Part shown: positions 35,023 through 44,100 of the stretch, one piece after another | Numbering within the stretch: the stretch's first letter is position 1 | How the letters are laid out: each line of letters begins with the position of its first letter | NCBI GenBank assembly: GCA_036504875.1 | Contig: DASXUK010000029.1 | Location: forward strand, 1 to 64,000 | Origin: JACPFJ01 sp036504875 | Lineage (GTDB): Bacteria; Desulfobacterota; Desulfuromonadia; Geobacterales; Pseudopelobacteraceae | Direction of reading: 5' to 3' | DNA: 64,000 nt | Program-made: the position numbers and the translations under genes | The notes under the pieces: model-generated | The model's input: only the letters and a program-made list of their open reading frames with translations | The model's database searches: none | What the model was told of the DNA's origin: nothing

Positions 35023-35686
35023 GAAAATTATCCAGCAGCCGGGCGGATACCTGACAGTACTCTACCTTGCGGGCCCGCCAGGCGTTCAATAACTCCTCGG
35101 TGCGCACCTTGGTGGCCGGGTCCCAGGCGCACCAGTCGCGGATAATGGTTTCAGTTACTTCGGGATGAAACTGCAGTCCCCAGGCTGTGCGGCCAAAGCG
35201 GAAAGCTTGATGCGGGCAGGCCGGGCTGGAGGCTAACAGCAGAGCCCCCTCCGGAAGATCAAAGCTGTCGTGATGCCACTGAAAGGTGGTCAACAGCTTC
35301 CCAATATTTTTAAGAAGCGGATCCTGGCAGCCAGCCTGGTTGAGCGTAACCTCCAGTGTCCCCAGTTCTTCCCAACGGTTGGAGACCACTTTGGCGCCCA
35401 GCGCCGCTGCCAGGAGCTGACCCCCCAGACAAACCCCCAGATAAGGAATCCCCTGCTCGACAATCTCCCCGATAAACTTTTTCAGTGGGCTTAGAAACGG
35501 AAACTTTGTATCTTCATTGGCGCCCATGGCGCCTCCCAGGACGATCACCGCTGTAATCAGCGATGGCTCGGGCAGCGCCTCCTCGCGCCAGGTTTGGACC
35601 AGTGACCAGCGCTGTTTCAAGCGGTCAAGCTGGTCTGCCAGCAGACCAGGTGGAACTTGCGGGTCGTTTTGAATGATATGGATCAT
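35000..35686 (-). CDS. class I glutamine amidotransferase-like protein
   Basis: 228 residues, a single GATase1 domain with the triad Cys in YLGVCLGGQLLA (C86) and the His/Glu pair in GLQFHPEVTE. It is similar to stand-alone GMP synthase-like amidotransferases of unknown partner, some of which are gamma-glutamyl hydrolases. No synthase subunit is nearby. It is convergent with, and overlaps, the sppA 3' end. Confidence 0.82.
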   Translation of the reverse strand: MIHIIQNDPQVPPGLLADQLDRLKQRWSLVQTWREEALPEPSLITAVIVLGGAMGANEDTKFPFLSPLKKFIGEIVEQGIPYLGVCLGGQLLAAALGAKVVSNRWEELGTLEVTLNQAGCQDPLLKNIGKLLTTFQWHHDSFDLPEGALLLASSPACPHQAFRFGRTAWGLQFHPEVTETIIRDWCAWDPATKVRTEELLNAWRARKVEYCQVSARLLDNFLMVAKDT

Positions 35687-35904
35687 GCGCTATCCTTCAT
35701 GGGTGTGATGGGCTCCAGCCTTTGTCCGGAAACAGATGCTACATCTAAAATTGGTGTCTGTCGACCCCCAGCTTCAGTCCTTAGTAAAAATTAAACAAAA
35801 ATAATCTTTTGATGTTGCTAGGTGGAAAAATGCTGATTACTGTCCGGTTTTGGCATATGATGACTAAACAACTTTTTAATAATGAATAACTCGAGGAGTA
35901 AGAC

Positions 35905-37233
35905 GTGCCGAAGACACTTCCCAAAATGCTCTATGCCGACCAACGGGGCAATATCTTTGATCATCCTGAACTCTGTATGGCCGGGATGAGCGCCAATGAG
36001 CCGGTATTGCCGGAAGATGTTGAGCTGATCCCGCTGCCCGAAGACAGCAAACTATTCACTATGCCGGATATGCCACCGGTGGCTTGGGATGCCAGGAAGA
36101 AGAGTTTTGTTACTGTTCCGGAGGTGCGCGAAGGGCGCAGAAGTCAGCCGATCCAAGCAGTGGCGGCTTTTATGGCCCCTGGTTATGCGCGTACGCTGCT
36201 TCCGGCCTGCGATTACTTCGCCAAGACTACCCATTTGCCGCTCTGGTCCTACACTGCCGTGGGTTGGGATGAAGCGCGCGACTGTTTTGTTGTGGCAGCC
36301 AGCAAGGTCGATAATAACAGTAACTGGAATCCCTGCAATTATGACGACCGGACCCTGGACCCGCTTGTGCGCCAAATGTTGCAGGAAATGCCCGGTAATC
36401 GCCTGCTGGAGCAGTTGTCTCGTTGCGCCGTGGATTACCATTGTTTTGCCGCCAAGAATCTTTTCTACCGTCGCTGGGAGGCCCCGCTGCCGACCTCGCC
36501 AATCTGCAATTCAGCCTGTCTCGGCTGCATCAGCTTGCAACCCTCCGAGTGCTGTCCCGCCAACCACGAGCGGATCAGCTTCGTGCCCACACCGGAAGAG
36601 ATCGTCGAAATTGCCCTGCCGCATCTGGAACAGGCCGAACAGGCGATTGTCTCCTATGGCCAGGGCTGCGAAGGCGACCCAATCCTGCAGGCCGATACCA
36701 TTGCTATTGCCACCCGGCGTCTTAAACAGGCTACCAGCGGTGGCACGGTCAACTTCAACTCCAACGGCTCGATTCCGGAGCGGGTGCAGCTTCTCTGTGA
36801 TAGCGGCATGGACTCGTTTCGCTTTTCGATGAATTCGGTCCAGGAAGAGCTTTACAACCGCTACTATCGCCCAAAGGGCTACACGTTTGCGGACGTTATA
36901 AAATCCGTGAAAACGGCCAAACAAGCCGGCCGCTTCACCATGATCAACTATCTGATTTCCCCCGGTGTTTCCGATTCCCCTCAAGAGGTGCAGGCTCTGC
37001 TACAGTTTGTGGCCGAAACCGGGCTGGACATGATCCAGATGCGCAATTTGTCGATAGACCCTGATTATTACAATCGTGAAATGGGGGCGACTTCTAAGGG
37101 AATCGGCATGTACCGTCTGTTGCAACAGTTGAAAAAGGAATTTCCGCGCCTGCAATTTGGCTATTACAACCGGACCCGAGAAAATTTTTATCCCCCCGAT
37201 CTGGAAAAGAGCTGGCCGCTAGCAGAAGTTTAG
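35905..37233 (+). CDS. radical SAM protein of unknown function
   Basis: 442 residues. The radical SAM cluster is C201-x3-C205-x2-C208 (ICNSACLGC), unusually far from the N-terminus, after a 190-residue region of no clear family that holds several further Cys (C102, C127, C144, C174, C180). The SAM domain continues with YGQGCEGDP and NFNSNGSIP. GAGGAG before the GTG at 35905 supports the start. No substrate peptide or partner enzyme is seen next to it, so the job is unknown. The neighbouring genes are signalling genes. Confidence 0.75.
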   Translation: MPKTLPKMLYADQRGNIFDHPELCMAGMSANEPVLPEDVELIPLPEDSKLFTMPDMPPVAWDARKKSFVTVPEVREGRRSQPIQAVAAFMAPGYARTLLPACDYFAKTTHLPLWSYTAVGWDEARDCFVVAASKVDNNSNWNPCNYDDRTLDPLVRQMLQEMPGNRLLEQLSRCAVDYHCFAAKNLFYRRWEAPLPTSPICNSACLGCISLQPSECCPANHERISFVPTPEEIVEIALPHLEQAEQAIVSYGQGCEGDPILQADTIAIATRRLKQATSGGTVNFNSNGSIPERVQLLCDSGMDSFRFSMNSVQEELYNRYYRPKGYTFADVIKSVKTAKQAGRFTMINYLISPGVSDSPQEVQALLQFVAETGLDMIQMRNLSIDPDYYNREMGATSKGIGMYRLLQQLKKEFPRLQFGYYNRTRENFYPPDLEKSWPLAEV

Positions 37234-37316
37234 CAGGAGCGGCAGTGAGTGGTGGCCTCTTCTAATTATCCGAGGCAATTAAATGCGGCAGGTTTCACTG
37301 CTTGAATGCTGTCCAG

Positions 37317-37347
37317 TTGACAATTTTTTTAAATTCTGAAAGAATTT
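37317..37347 (+). promoter_or_regulatory. candidate promoter with an overlapping inverted repeat
   Basis: TTGACA (37317-37322) and AAGAAT (37340-37345) are 17 bases apart, upstream of the PAS histidine kinase gene. A perfect 7-bp inverted repeat, AAATTCT and AGAATTT (37331-37347), overlaps the -10 part and may be an operator. Confidence 0.35.
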
Positions 37348-37415
37348 AACAGCGTTCTATTTCTTAAACTTAGCCGTCTTCAAATCGCAGGGCCGCTGAC
37401 CAAATGGAGACGCCG

Positions 37416-38723
37416 ATGATTGCTAATTCAAGCCCTCAGAGAAGCAACCCGGTAATCGATGATGCCCTTCTCCTGGAGATCCTTCAGGGTACGCCAATCC
37501 CGACTTTTGTCATTGATTCCGAACATACCATCACCCACTGGAACACGGCCTGCGAAAACACCACCGGCTTTTCGGCCCGCCAAATGGTCGGCACAAAGGA
37601 GCATTGGAAGGCTTTTTATACGCAGGCCCGGCCGTTGATGATCGATCTAATACTGGATAAGGCGACCGAGGAGGAAATCAGTCGCAATTATAGCCACTGG
37701 CGCTGCTCAAAAATGGTTCCCGGGGCCTATGAAGCCGAGGACTATTTCGCTAGCATGGGCAAGGCTGGAACCTGGCTTTATTTTACAGCCGCACTGCTGC
37801 GGAACGTGCAGGGTCAGGTTATCGGGGCAATTGAAACCCTTCAGGATATCAGCGACCGCAAGCGGGCCGAGGACAGACTTAAAAACTATAACGACCAGCT
37901 TGAGGAACAGGTGCGGCAACGGACCAGCGAACTGTCTGAGGTAAACTGGCAGCTGCTGATCGAGATCAACGCGCATCAAGAGGCAAGGGACAAGTTGCAT
38001 CAAGCCCATCAAGAGCTGTCTCTGGAAGCTGCTGCCCTGGCACTGACCAATGAAGATTTGACTCAATATGCCTCGACAGTATCGCATGACCTGCGTTCCC
38101 CGCTGCGTGCAATCCGCTTCTATGCCGATATCTTGCAGGAGGAGCTGGAGGGTGTTCTAAACGAAAAACAGGCAAAACACTTCTGCGGCTTGAAAAAAGC
38201 GTTGGTCCGTGGAGAAGATCTGGTGCGCGACCTGTTGGAATATTCGCAGGTCACAAAGAAAGAGATCTTTTCGCAACGTATCGAGCCTGAGCTGGTTTTT
38301 AAGGAACTGATTTCAGCCAAGCATATAGCTGACGACGTAGAGGTGCTGATGCATGACGATTGGCCGCTGATAGCGTGTGATCAGACTCTTTTTGAACAGA
38401 TTTTCTGTAATCTGATCAGCAATGCGCTCAAGTTTAACGGTTCACAGAAAAAAATCCTCGAATTGGGTTGGCTGAAGCAGGATAACGGCCGCTGCGAATT
38501 GTTTGTTCGCGACAACGGCATCGGCATTGAAGCCCGCTATCATGAGCAGGTCTTCCAGATGTTGCAGAGGCTGCACACCCAACAGGAATATGAGGGGACC
38601 GGCATTGGTCTGGCTATCGTGCGCAAGGCGGCTGAAAGATTAAACGGCTCGGTGCGGCTGGAATCGCTGCCGGAGCAAGGGAGCACGTTTTATGTTTCCT
38701 TACCCCTGTGGAAAAGCAGTTAG
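37416..38723 (+). CDS. PAS domain sensor histidine kinase
   Basis: 435 residues, without transmembrane segments. An N-terminal PAS domain (about 20-145, PTFVIDSEHTITHWNTACENTTGFS) is followed by a coiled coil (about 148-215), a HisKA domain with the phospho-acceptor in ASTVSHDLRSPLRAI (about H224) and an ATPase domain (NALKFNG, VRDNGIGIE, GTGIGLAIV). It has GGAG before the ATG at 37416; an ATG four codons upstream is possible. The PAS domain closely resembles that in the next gene, so kinase and cyclase may respond to the same cue. Confidence 0.9.
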   Translation: MIANSSPQRSNPVIDDALLLEILQGTPIPTFVIDSEHTITHWNTACENTTGFSARQMVGTKEHWKAFYTQARPLMIDLILDKATEEEISRNYSHWRCSKMVPGAYEAEDYFASMGKAGTWLYFTAALLRNVQGQVIGAIETLQDISDRKRAEDRLKNYNDQLEEQVRQRTSELSEVNWQLLIEINAHQEARDKLHQAHQELSLEAAALALTNEDLTQYASTVSHDLRSPLRAIRFYADILQEELEGVLNEKQAKHFCGLKKALVRGEDLVRDLLEYSQVTKKEIFSQRIEPELVFKELISAKHIADDVEVLMHDDWPLIACDQTLFEQIFCNLISNALKFNGSQKKILELGWLKQDNGRCELFVRDNGIGIEARYHEQVFQMLQRLHTQQEYEGTGIGLAIVRKAAERLNGSVRLESLPEQGSTFYVSLPLWKSS

Positions 38724-38790
38724 TAATGGTGCAGCTGTTTCCGAAAATAATCCAACTTTGTGGCAACTGACGAGCTCTCGGAGGTGACAC

Positions 38791-40203
38791 ATGAAAAAGG
38801 ATCCCATGTTGCTGCGCATACTTTTGGTGGAGGACAATGAGCATGATCAACTGGCTTTTTGCAGCGCTTTCCGAAAAAGCGGGATCAACTGCAAGGTAAC
38901 CGATTGTACCAATGTGCCACACGCATTGGGCTTAATTATGGGCGATGCCACAAATTACGATGTGGTGGTGATAGATCATCACCTGCCCGGGATCTATGGG
39001 CTGGATCTGTGCGCCGAGTTGCTTAGCCGCCAGATAGCCATCCCGCTGGTTATCCTCACCGGTTACGGATCCGAGCAGGTAGCGGTCGAGGCCCTCAAGA
39101 TGGGGGTCTACGAGTACATCATCAAAGACTCAGAGAACAATTATCTAGCGATGCTGCCGGTGCTGATCCCGGATGTGGTCCGCAAATATGGTGAGCGGCT
39201 GGCACGTGAGCGGGCCGAGGAAGAGTTGCGGGAAAGCCGCGAAAGACTGGCCCAGATCGTGGAAGGCTTCTCGGTACCAACCTTTGTTATTGATGAGCAT
39301 CATATTATTACCCATTGGAACCGGGCCTGTGCCAATACCACCGGCTTGGCGGCCTCCGAGGTGATCGGCACCAGCAATCACTGGCGTGCCTTTTATCCGT
39401 CCGAACGTCCGATTATGGCCGATCTGATCGTTGACGGCGCTGATGAAGAGGTTTTTAACCGGCATTATCAGGGCAAGTGCCGCCGCTCTACAGTAATCGA
39501 TAAGGCCTACGAGGCTGAGGATTATTTCCCCCATTTTGGTGAGAACGGTAGGTGGCTGTACTTCACGGCGGCTCCCTCACTAAATCGTGACGGCAAGATT
39601 ATCGGAGCCATTGAGACCCTGCAGGATATTACCGAGCGCAAGCAGGCCGAAGAGGCGCTGCGAGCCAGCGAACATCGCTATCACGAACTCAGTATCACCG
39701 ATGGCCTGACCAGGCTTTTTAACTCGCGCCACTTTTATGGTCAGATCGAGGTCGAGATGGAGCGCGCCCAGCGCTATCAGCATCCCTTGTCATTGATGAT
39801 GCTGGATGTTGATAATTTCAAGTGCTTCAACGATACCTACGGGCATCTGGAAGGGGACCGCGTGCTGAGCGAACTGGCCCTGGTAATTCGTGACTGTATC
39901 CGGCTGTCCGACTCAGCCTACCGTTACGGCGGGGAGGAGTTTGTTGTTCTTCTGCCGGAGACTGACAGCGAAGAGGCGCTTCGGGTGGCGGAACGGCTGC
40001 GGATCGCCTTTGCAGATAAGCTGTTCTACCCCGCCAGTGACATCGGTGTTAATATGACCATCAGCATTGGAGTCGGCCTGTACCGGTCAGGCGATGATGC
40101 CCGGACCTTTATCAGCCGAATTGACGCATGTACTTATGCAGCCAAGGGGCAAGGCAAAAACAGGGTGGTGTCCAATGAAAATCGAGGATTTTTAAAACTT
40201 TAA
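38791..40203 (+). CDS. response regulator with PAS and GGDEF domains (diguanylate cyclase)
   Basis: 470 residues: a receiver domain with phospho-acceptor in VVVIDHHLPG (D62), a PAS domain (about 150-280) and a GGDEF domain with GGEEF near residue 379. The residue pair of the guanine pocket is canonical (FNDTYGHLEGD), not the Ser/Thr of cGAMP-making Hypr enzymes. An RLSD inhibitory site lies five residues before GGEEF. It should make c-di-GMP when phosphorylated, probably by the kinase 67 bases upstream. A terminator follows, then the leader with the GEMM-like element. Confidence 0.92.
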   Translation: MKKDPMLLRILLVEDNEHDQLAFCSAFRKSGINCKVTDCTNVPHALGLIMGDATNYDVVVIDHHLPGIYGLDLCAELLSRQIAIPLVILTGYGSEQVAVEALKMGVYEYIIKDSENNYLAMLPVLIPDVVRKYGERLARERAEEELRESRERLAQIVEGFSVPTFVIDEHHIITHWNRACANTTGLAASEVIGTSNHWRAFYPSERPIMADLIVDGADEEVFNRHYQGKCRRSTVIDKAYEAEDYFPHFGENGRWLYFTAAPSLNRDGKIIGAIETLQDITERKQAEEALRASEHRYHELSITDGLTRLFNSRHFYGQIEVEMERAQRYQHPLSLMMLDVDNFKCFNDTYGHLEGDRVLSELALVIRDCIRLSDSAYRYGGEEFVVLLPETDSEEALRVAERLRIAFADKLFYPASDIGVNMTISIGVGLYRSGDDARTFISRIDACTYAAKGQGKNRVVSNENRGFLKL

Positions 40204-40230
40204 CAGGTGCTTATTGATAGTGTTTCAGGG

Positions 40231-40262
40231 GGATCGGTTTGTTGTGAGCCGGTTCCTTTTTT
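40231..40262 (+). terminator. probable terminator after the diguanylate cyclase gene
   Basis: GGA-CGG at 40231-40237 pairs with CCG-TCC at 40249-40256, with a small internal mismatch, followed by six T. It lies 27 bases after the stop. Confidence 0.55.
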
Positions 40263-40287
40263 ATTTTATGTCTATGACTAAAACATC

Positions 40288-40308
40288 CTTACAACCTGAT
40301 GTTGTAAG
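40288..40308. repeat. perfect inverted repeat CTTACAAC / GTTGTAAG
   Basis: An 8-bp perfect inverted repeat with a 5-base spacer, in the 660-base gap before the multicopper oxidase operon. No T-run follows, so it is more likely an operator than a terminator. Confidence 0.4.
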
Positions 40309-40490
40309 CGTTTATGCCTGATGGTCTCCGAATCAACGTTCGCAACTCTATCCCCGCATGTAAACTTTTCTCCCTAAGGTCTTAAATATAAAGTTCGCCT
40401 AAAATAGCCAAAGGTTTTGATTTTAACTACAACCCTCGACAGCCCCAAAAAGCCTGATATTAGTATAAATGAAAAATTTGTAATTAATAT

Positions 40491-40621
40491 CCTGAGCAAC
40501 CAAACCATTTATGAGAATGGGTCGGAAAGCAACCGATCTGTCTGATTCAAATCTTCACATCAATAGCAACACATCTTTTTTTAGTCAACTGACAGCTAAG
40601 CTGCAACATATATCTTTTTTT
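40491..40621 (+). ncRNA. candidate GEMM-I-like cyclic dinucleotide riboswitch, diverged
   Basis: The segment holds the GEMM core in order: AAACC, a CCATT/AATGG stem (40505-40520), GGGTCGGAAAGC (40519-40530), then CTGTC (40538-40542) that pairs with GACAG (40591-40595) around a long loop, followed by CAGCTAAGCTGC (40593-40604) and a T-run at 40614-40621. By memory, Geobacter GEMM-Ib (cGAMP) aptamers read AAACC-stem-GGGCGGAAAGCC-stem-ACAGCCGGGCUGCC, which matches in both halves. The loop of about 48 bases is unusual. The T-run suggests control of transcription termination. The likely target is the small protein and multicopper oxidase genes 250 bases on. Confidence 0.5.
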
Positions 40622-40866
40622 ACATAATATTTAACTTTAGCTTGATAGTTAAGTGCTTACAATGACTTGGTATACCACCAGTATCATTGCTACTTATCAA
40701 AATATAAGGGTATGTCTTGTTTTATGGACTCGCCAAAGGTCTGTTTTATTAAGAAATTCATCCCAGTAGAAAGGAGGTTTTAGACCATATACGCTTACTA
40801 AATAAATTTAAAACAATCGTAAATTAAATGTTTACTGTAAATAACTCTTAAGAAAGGAGATATCAA

Positions 40867-41148
40867 ATGGTGAAAAGTAGAGTCTTTTATTTCTTTTGTT
40901 TTTTGATAGGGCTAGGGCTGGCTGTCCTTGCCTGCGGAGTTGATCAAGCACGTGCACAATCTTCAAAAGATGTGCAATCGCAAGCAGTGCAATCAACGCT
41001 TCAGAGTACACAAAAATCAGGGCACCAGAGGAGGCAAGAAGCAAAAAAAAGACTTCAGGAAGCCATCGAAGCGCGAAAAGCCGAGAGGCTAGCAGCACCT
41101 GACAAAGCAGCTCCTGACAAATACGCCAAGGGGGTGCAGAATGAATAA
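40867..41148 (+). CDS. small exported charged protein coupled to the multicopper oxidase
   Basis: 93 residues. The N-terminal hydrophobic segment (about 7-24) is followed by ARAQ, a signal peptidase I site, or alternatively VLAC as a lipobox (C23). The rest is a Gln/Lys/Glu/Ala-rich helix (QKSGHQRRQEAKKRLQEAIE). I recognise no family. AAGGAG lies before the ATG. It overlaps the oxidase start by eight bases, so the two are co-translated; it may help export or copper loading, but that is inference. Confidence 0.75.
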   Translation: MVKSRVFYFFCFLIGLGLAVLACGVDQARAQSSKDVQSQAVQSTLQSTQKSGHQRRQEAKKRLQEAIEARKAERLAAPDKAAPDKYAKGVQNE

Positions 41149-44100
41149 TCGGAGTATCTTCTTACGGATAATCATAGCTTTGGCCATATTAACGTTAGCC
41201 GCACCAATGGCCATTGCGGCGACCCCCACCGGTATCAACCCGGCAGTTGACATTACATTGCCCAATTACGCCAACAGCCCGAACATCAGGAAGTTCGTCG
41301 ATTCCCTGGCTGGCCTGGGAGTCAACCATAAGAACAACCTGGGACAATACATCCCTCTGGCTGTTCCGGATATAAACAGCTATCCGGGATCGGATTACTA
41401 TGAGATCGGCTTGAAGGACCACCCTGAGCAGATGAACTCGGATCTGCCCCCTACCAAGATCAGGGGCTATTATCAGATCAACACGACTGATCCCAACGTG
41501 GCGGCACCGCATTATCTGGGCCCGCTGATCATCGCCCAGCGCGACCGGGCCGTGCGCTTTAAGTTCTTCAACCAACTGAGTACCGGCCCCCTGGGTAATC
41601 TCTCCCTGCCGGTCGATACCACTGTCATGGGGGCCGGCATGGGCCCCTTGGGCGGCACTGAAATGTACACGCAGAACCGCGCCACCATCCACCTCCACGG
41701 CGGTCTGACCCCCTGGATCAGCGATGGCACGCCCCACCAGTGGGTTACCCCCGCCTTTGATCCCACCTCTTACAAAAAGGGGGTCAGCTTCCAGAACGTG
41801 CCTGACATGGTTAACGGTTCCGGAATCCCCTGCATCGGCGGTGCAACCTGCTTCACGCCGTCGTTGAATGATGGGACCGGGACTTACTACTATCCCAACC
41901 AGCAGAGCGCCCGCCTGATGTTCTACCATGACCATGCCTACGGTATTACCCGGCTGAATGTCTACGCCGGCGAGGCAGCCGGCTACCTCTTGGTAGACCA
42001 GGCCGAGAAAGACCTGATCGAGGGAAATGTATCGGCAGCCAATCCGACCGGCGCCAAGATCTTGCCCGACTTAGGAATACCGGAATACAAGTACGGCATT
42101 CCCCTGATCATTCAGGACAAGACCTTCGTGAACGATGCTACTACCCCCCTACACGCCAACTTCGCGGCAACCGGAGCAATCCCCACTCCCAAGACCGCAG
42201 CCGTAGATCCTCTCTGGTACACCTATGTGCCGGGTAGCATCGGCGGAAGCTTGTGGTTGCCGCATGAGTATCTGCCGAACGAGAACATCTATGATCCGAC
42301 CGGATTCAATGTCATGGGCAGATGGGATTATGCTCCGTGGATGATACCGCCGATGTTGGCATTGAACAATACCCTGCCGAGCCCGACAATCGTCCCGGAA
42401 GCCTTCATGGATACCCCGGTTGTCAACGGCACTGCCTTCCCCTACCTCGAATTGCCGCCGACAGCGGTCCGTTTCCGAATTCTGAATGCCTGCAATGACC
42501 GCATGCTCAACCTGCAGCTGTATAAGGCGGAACCGCTGACTGTCGTTGTTACCACGGGAGGCGCCGGGTACAGTGCTCCTGTTGTTACCTTCTCCGCCCC
42601 CCCGACTGGTGTTACGGCCACCGGAACGGCAACGATGGCCAATGGAATTATTACCGGGATTACGGTCACCAACCCGGGGTCCGGCTACACCTCTGCGCCT
42701 CTTGTAACCATTACGGGTGGCGCCGGCACGGGTGCAACCGCCTATGCTACGGTGGGAACTGAAGTCAGCATGGTTCCTGCGATCCCCAACCCAGCCTATC
42801 CGACCTGGCCGGTGGATGGCAGAGCCGGCGGCGTGCCCGACCCGGTCACTGCCGGCCCGACCATGATCCAGATTGGCAACGAAGCAGGGTTCTTGGCGAA
42901 GGTTGCGGTGATACCGCCGCATCCGGTGGATTTCGACTATAGTCGCCGAAGCGTCACCTTCGGAGGCGTCACAAGTAAAGCACTGTACATGCCGCCGGCA
43001 GTACGCGCGGATATCATCGTCGACTTCTCCTCGTACAAAGACGGTGACACGCTCATTCTTTACAACGACGCACCCGCACCCATGCCGCTGTATGATACGC
43101 GCTACGATTACTTCACCGGCGCCCCGGATCTGACCGCAATCGGCGGCGCGCCCTCAACCACGGCCGGTTTCGGCCCCAACACCCGGACCATCATGCAGAT
43201 TCGCATCAAGGGGACTGCAACAGCACCCTTCAACCTGGCCGCGCTGCAGACCGCCTTGCCGAAGGCCTTTGCAGCTTCCCAGGATGCTCCTCTTGTGCCG
43301 GCTGCCGCTTATAACGCCGCCTACGGCACCAAATATCAGGATATCTATGCCAACAGCGTGGCCGAAACCTTGAATGTGACCGGCACACCTCAGCCGGTTG
43401 TCAAGGTAATGACCGAGCTCCCCGGCCTAGGTTATACCACGCCTCCGACGGTCTCTTTTTATGGCGGCTTTCCTGCCGGTTGTGTCGCTCCTGCCTGCAC
43501 ACCCGCTAGGGCCACGGCCACGCTTAACGGTGTTACCGGCGTTACGCTGGTAACTTCCGGTAGCGGTTGCTCAGCGCCTCCTGCCGTTACCCTTACCCCG
43601 CCGGGCGCTACCGCCACGGCAATCATATCAGGCGGCGTCGTTACCACCGTTGCCATCACAAATCCAGGCTCGAATTACCTTGTGGCTCCCACAGTTACCT
43701 TCAACGGAGGCTGCACCACGCTCCCTACAGCCACAGCCAATGTGACCCTCGGTTCGGTTGGCGCCATCAATCTGACCAATCCAGGCTCGGGTTACATCTC
43801 TGCTCCCCGGATTTATCTGACCGGCGGAGGCGGCACAGGCGCCATGGCGGCTGCCATGCTCAACGGAGCATTGGTGATGAATGGGAAGAACCTGGTTGAG
43901 GGCTTTGACATGGAATTCGGACGAATGAACGCCGTGCTCGGCTCGACCCCCAACCCACTTGCGCCGACTGTCGGCGCCGGTCCGATTATCGGTGCCAATT
44001 TTTATGTTGACCCACCCACCGAGATCTTGAAGACGGGCGAAACCGTCCTGTGGCGCCTGAATCACCTGGGTGTCGACTCGCATGCGATCCATTTTCATCT

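Larger units (their letters stand above)
40204..40866. other. 663-base leader/intergenic region before the multicopper oxidase operon
   Basis: Contains the cyclase terminator, an 8-bp inverted repeat, the GEMM-like element, then about 240 AT-rich bases. Near 40770 an AAAGGAGG stretch is present without any start codon in reach. A second AAAGGAG lies right before the small exported protein. No protein gene is supported. Confidence 0.6.

Noticed and set aside
38791..40203. Hypr-type (cGAMP-making) GGDEF
   Set aside because: The selectivity position is Asp (GHLEGD), not Ser or Thr, so a canonical c-di-GMP cyclase is more likely. The same holds for the cyclase at 49574-50917.
40765..40800. AAAGGAGG ribosome-site-like sequence in the oxidase leader
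   Set aside because: No ATG, GTG or TTG follows at usable spacing with an open frame; a stop comes within a few codons.
41195..41935. 246-codon minus-strand frame inside the oxidase gene
   Set aside because: Shadow of the GC-rich oxidase coding frame; the plus strand has intact copper motifs over the same bases.
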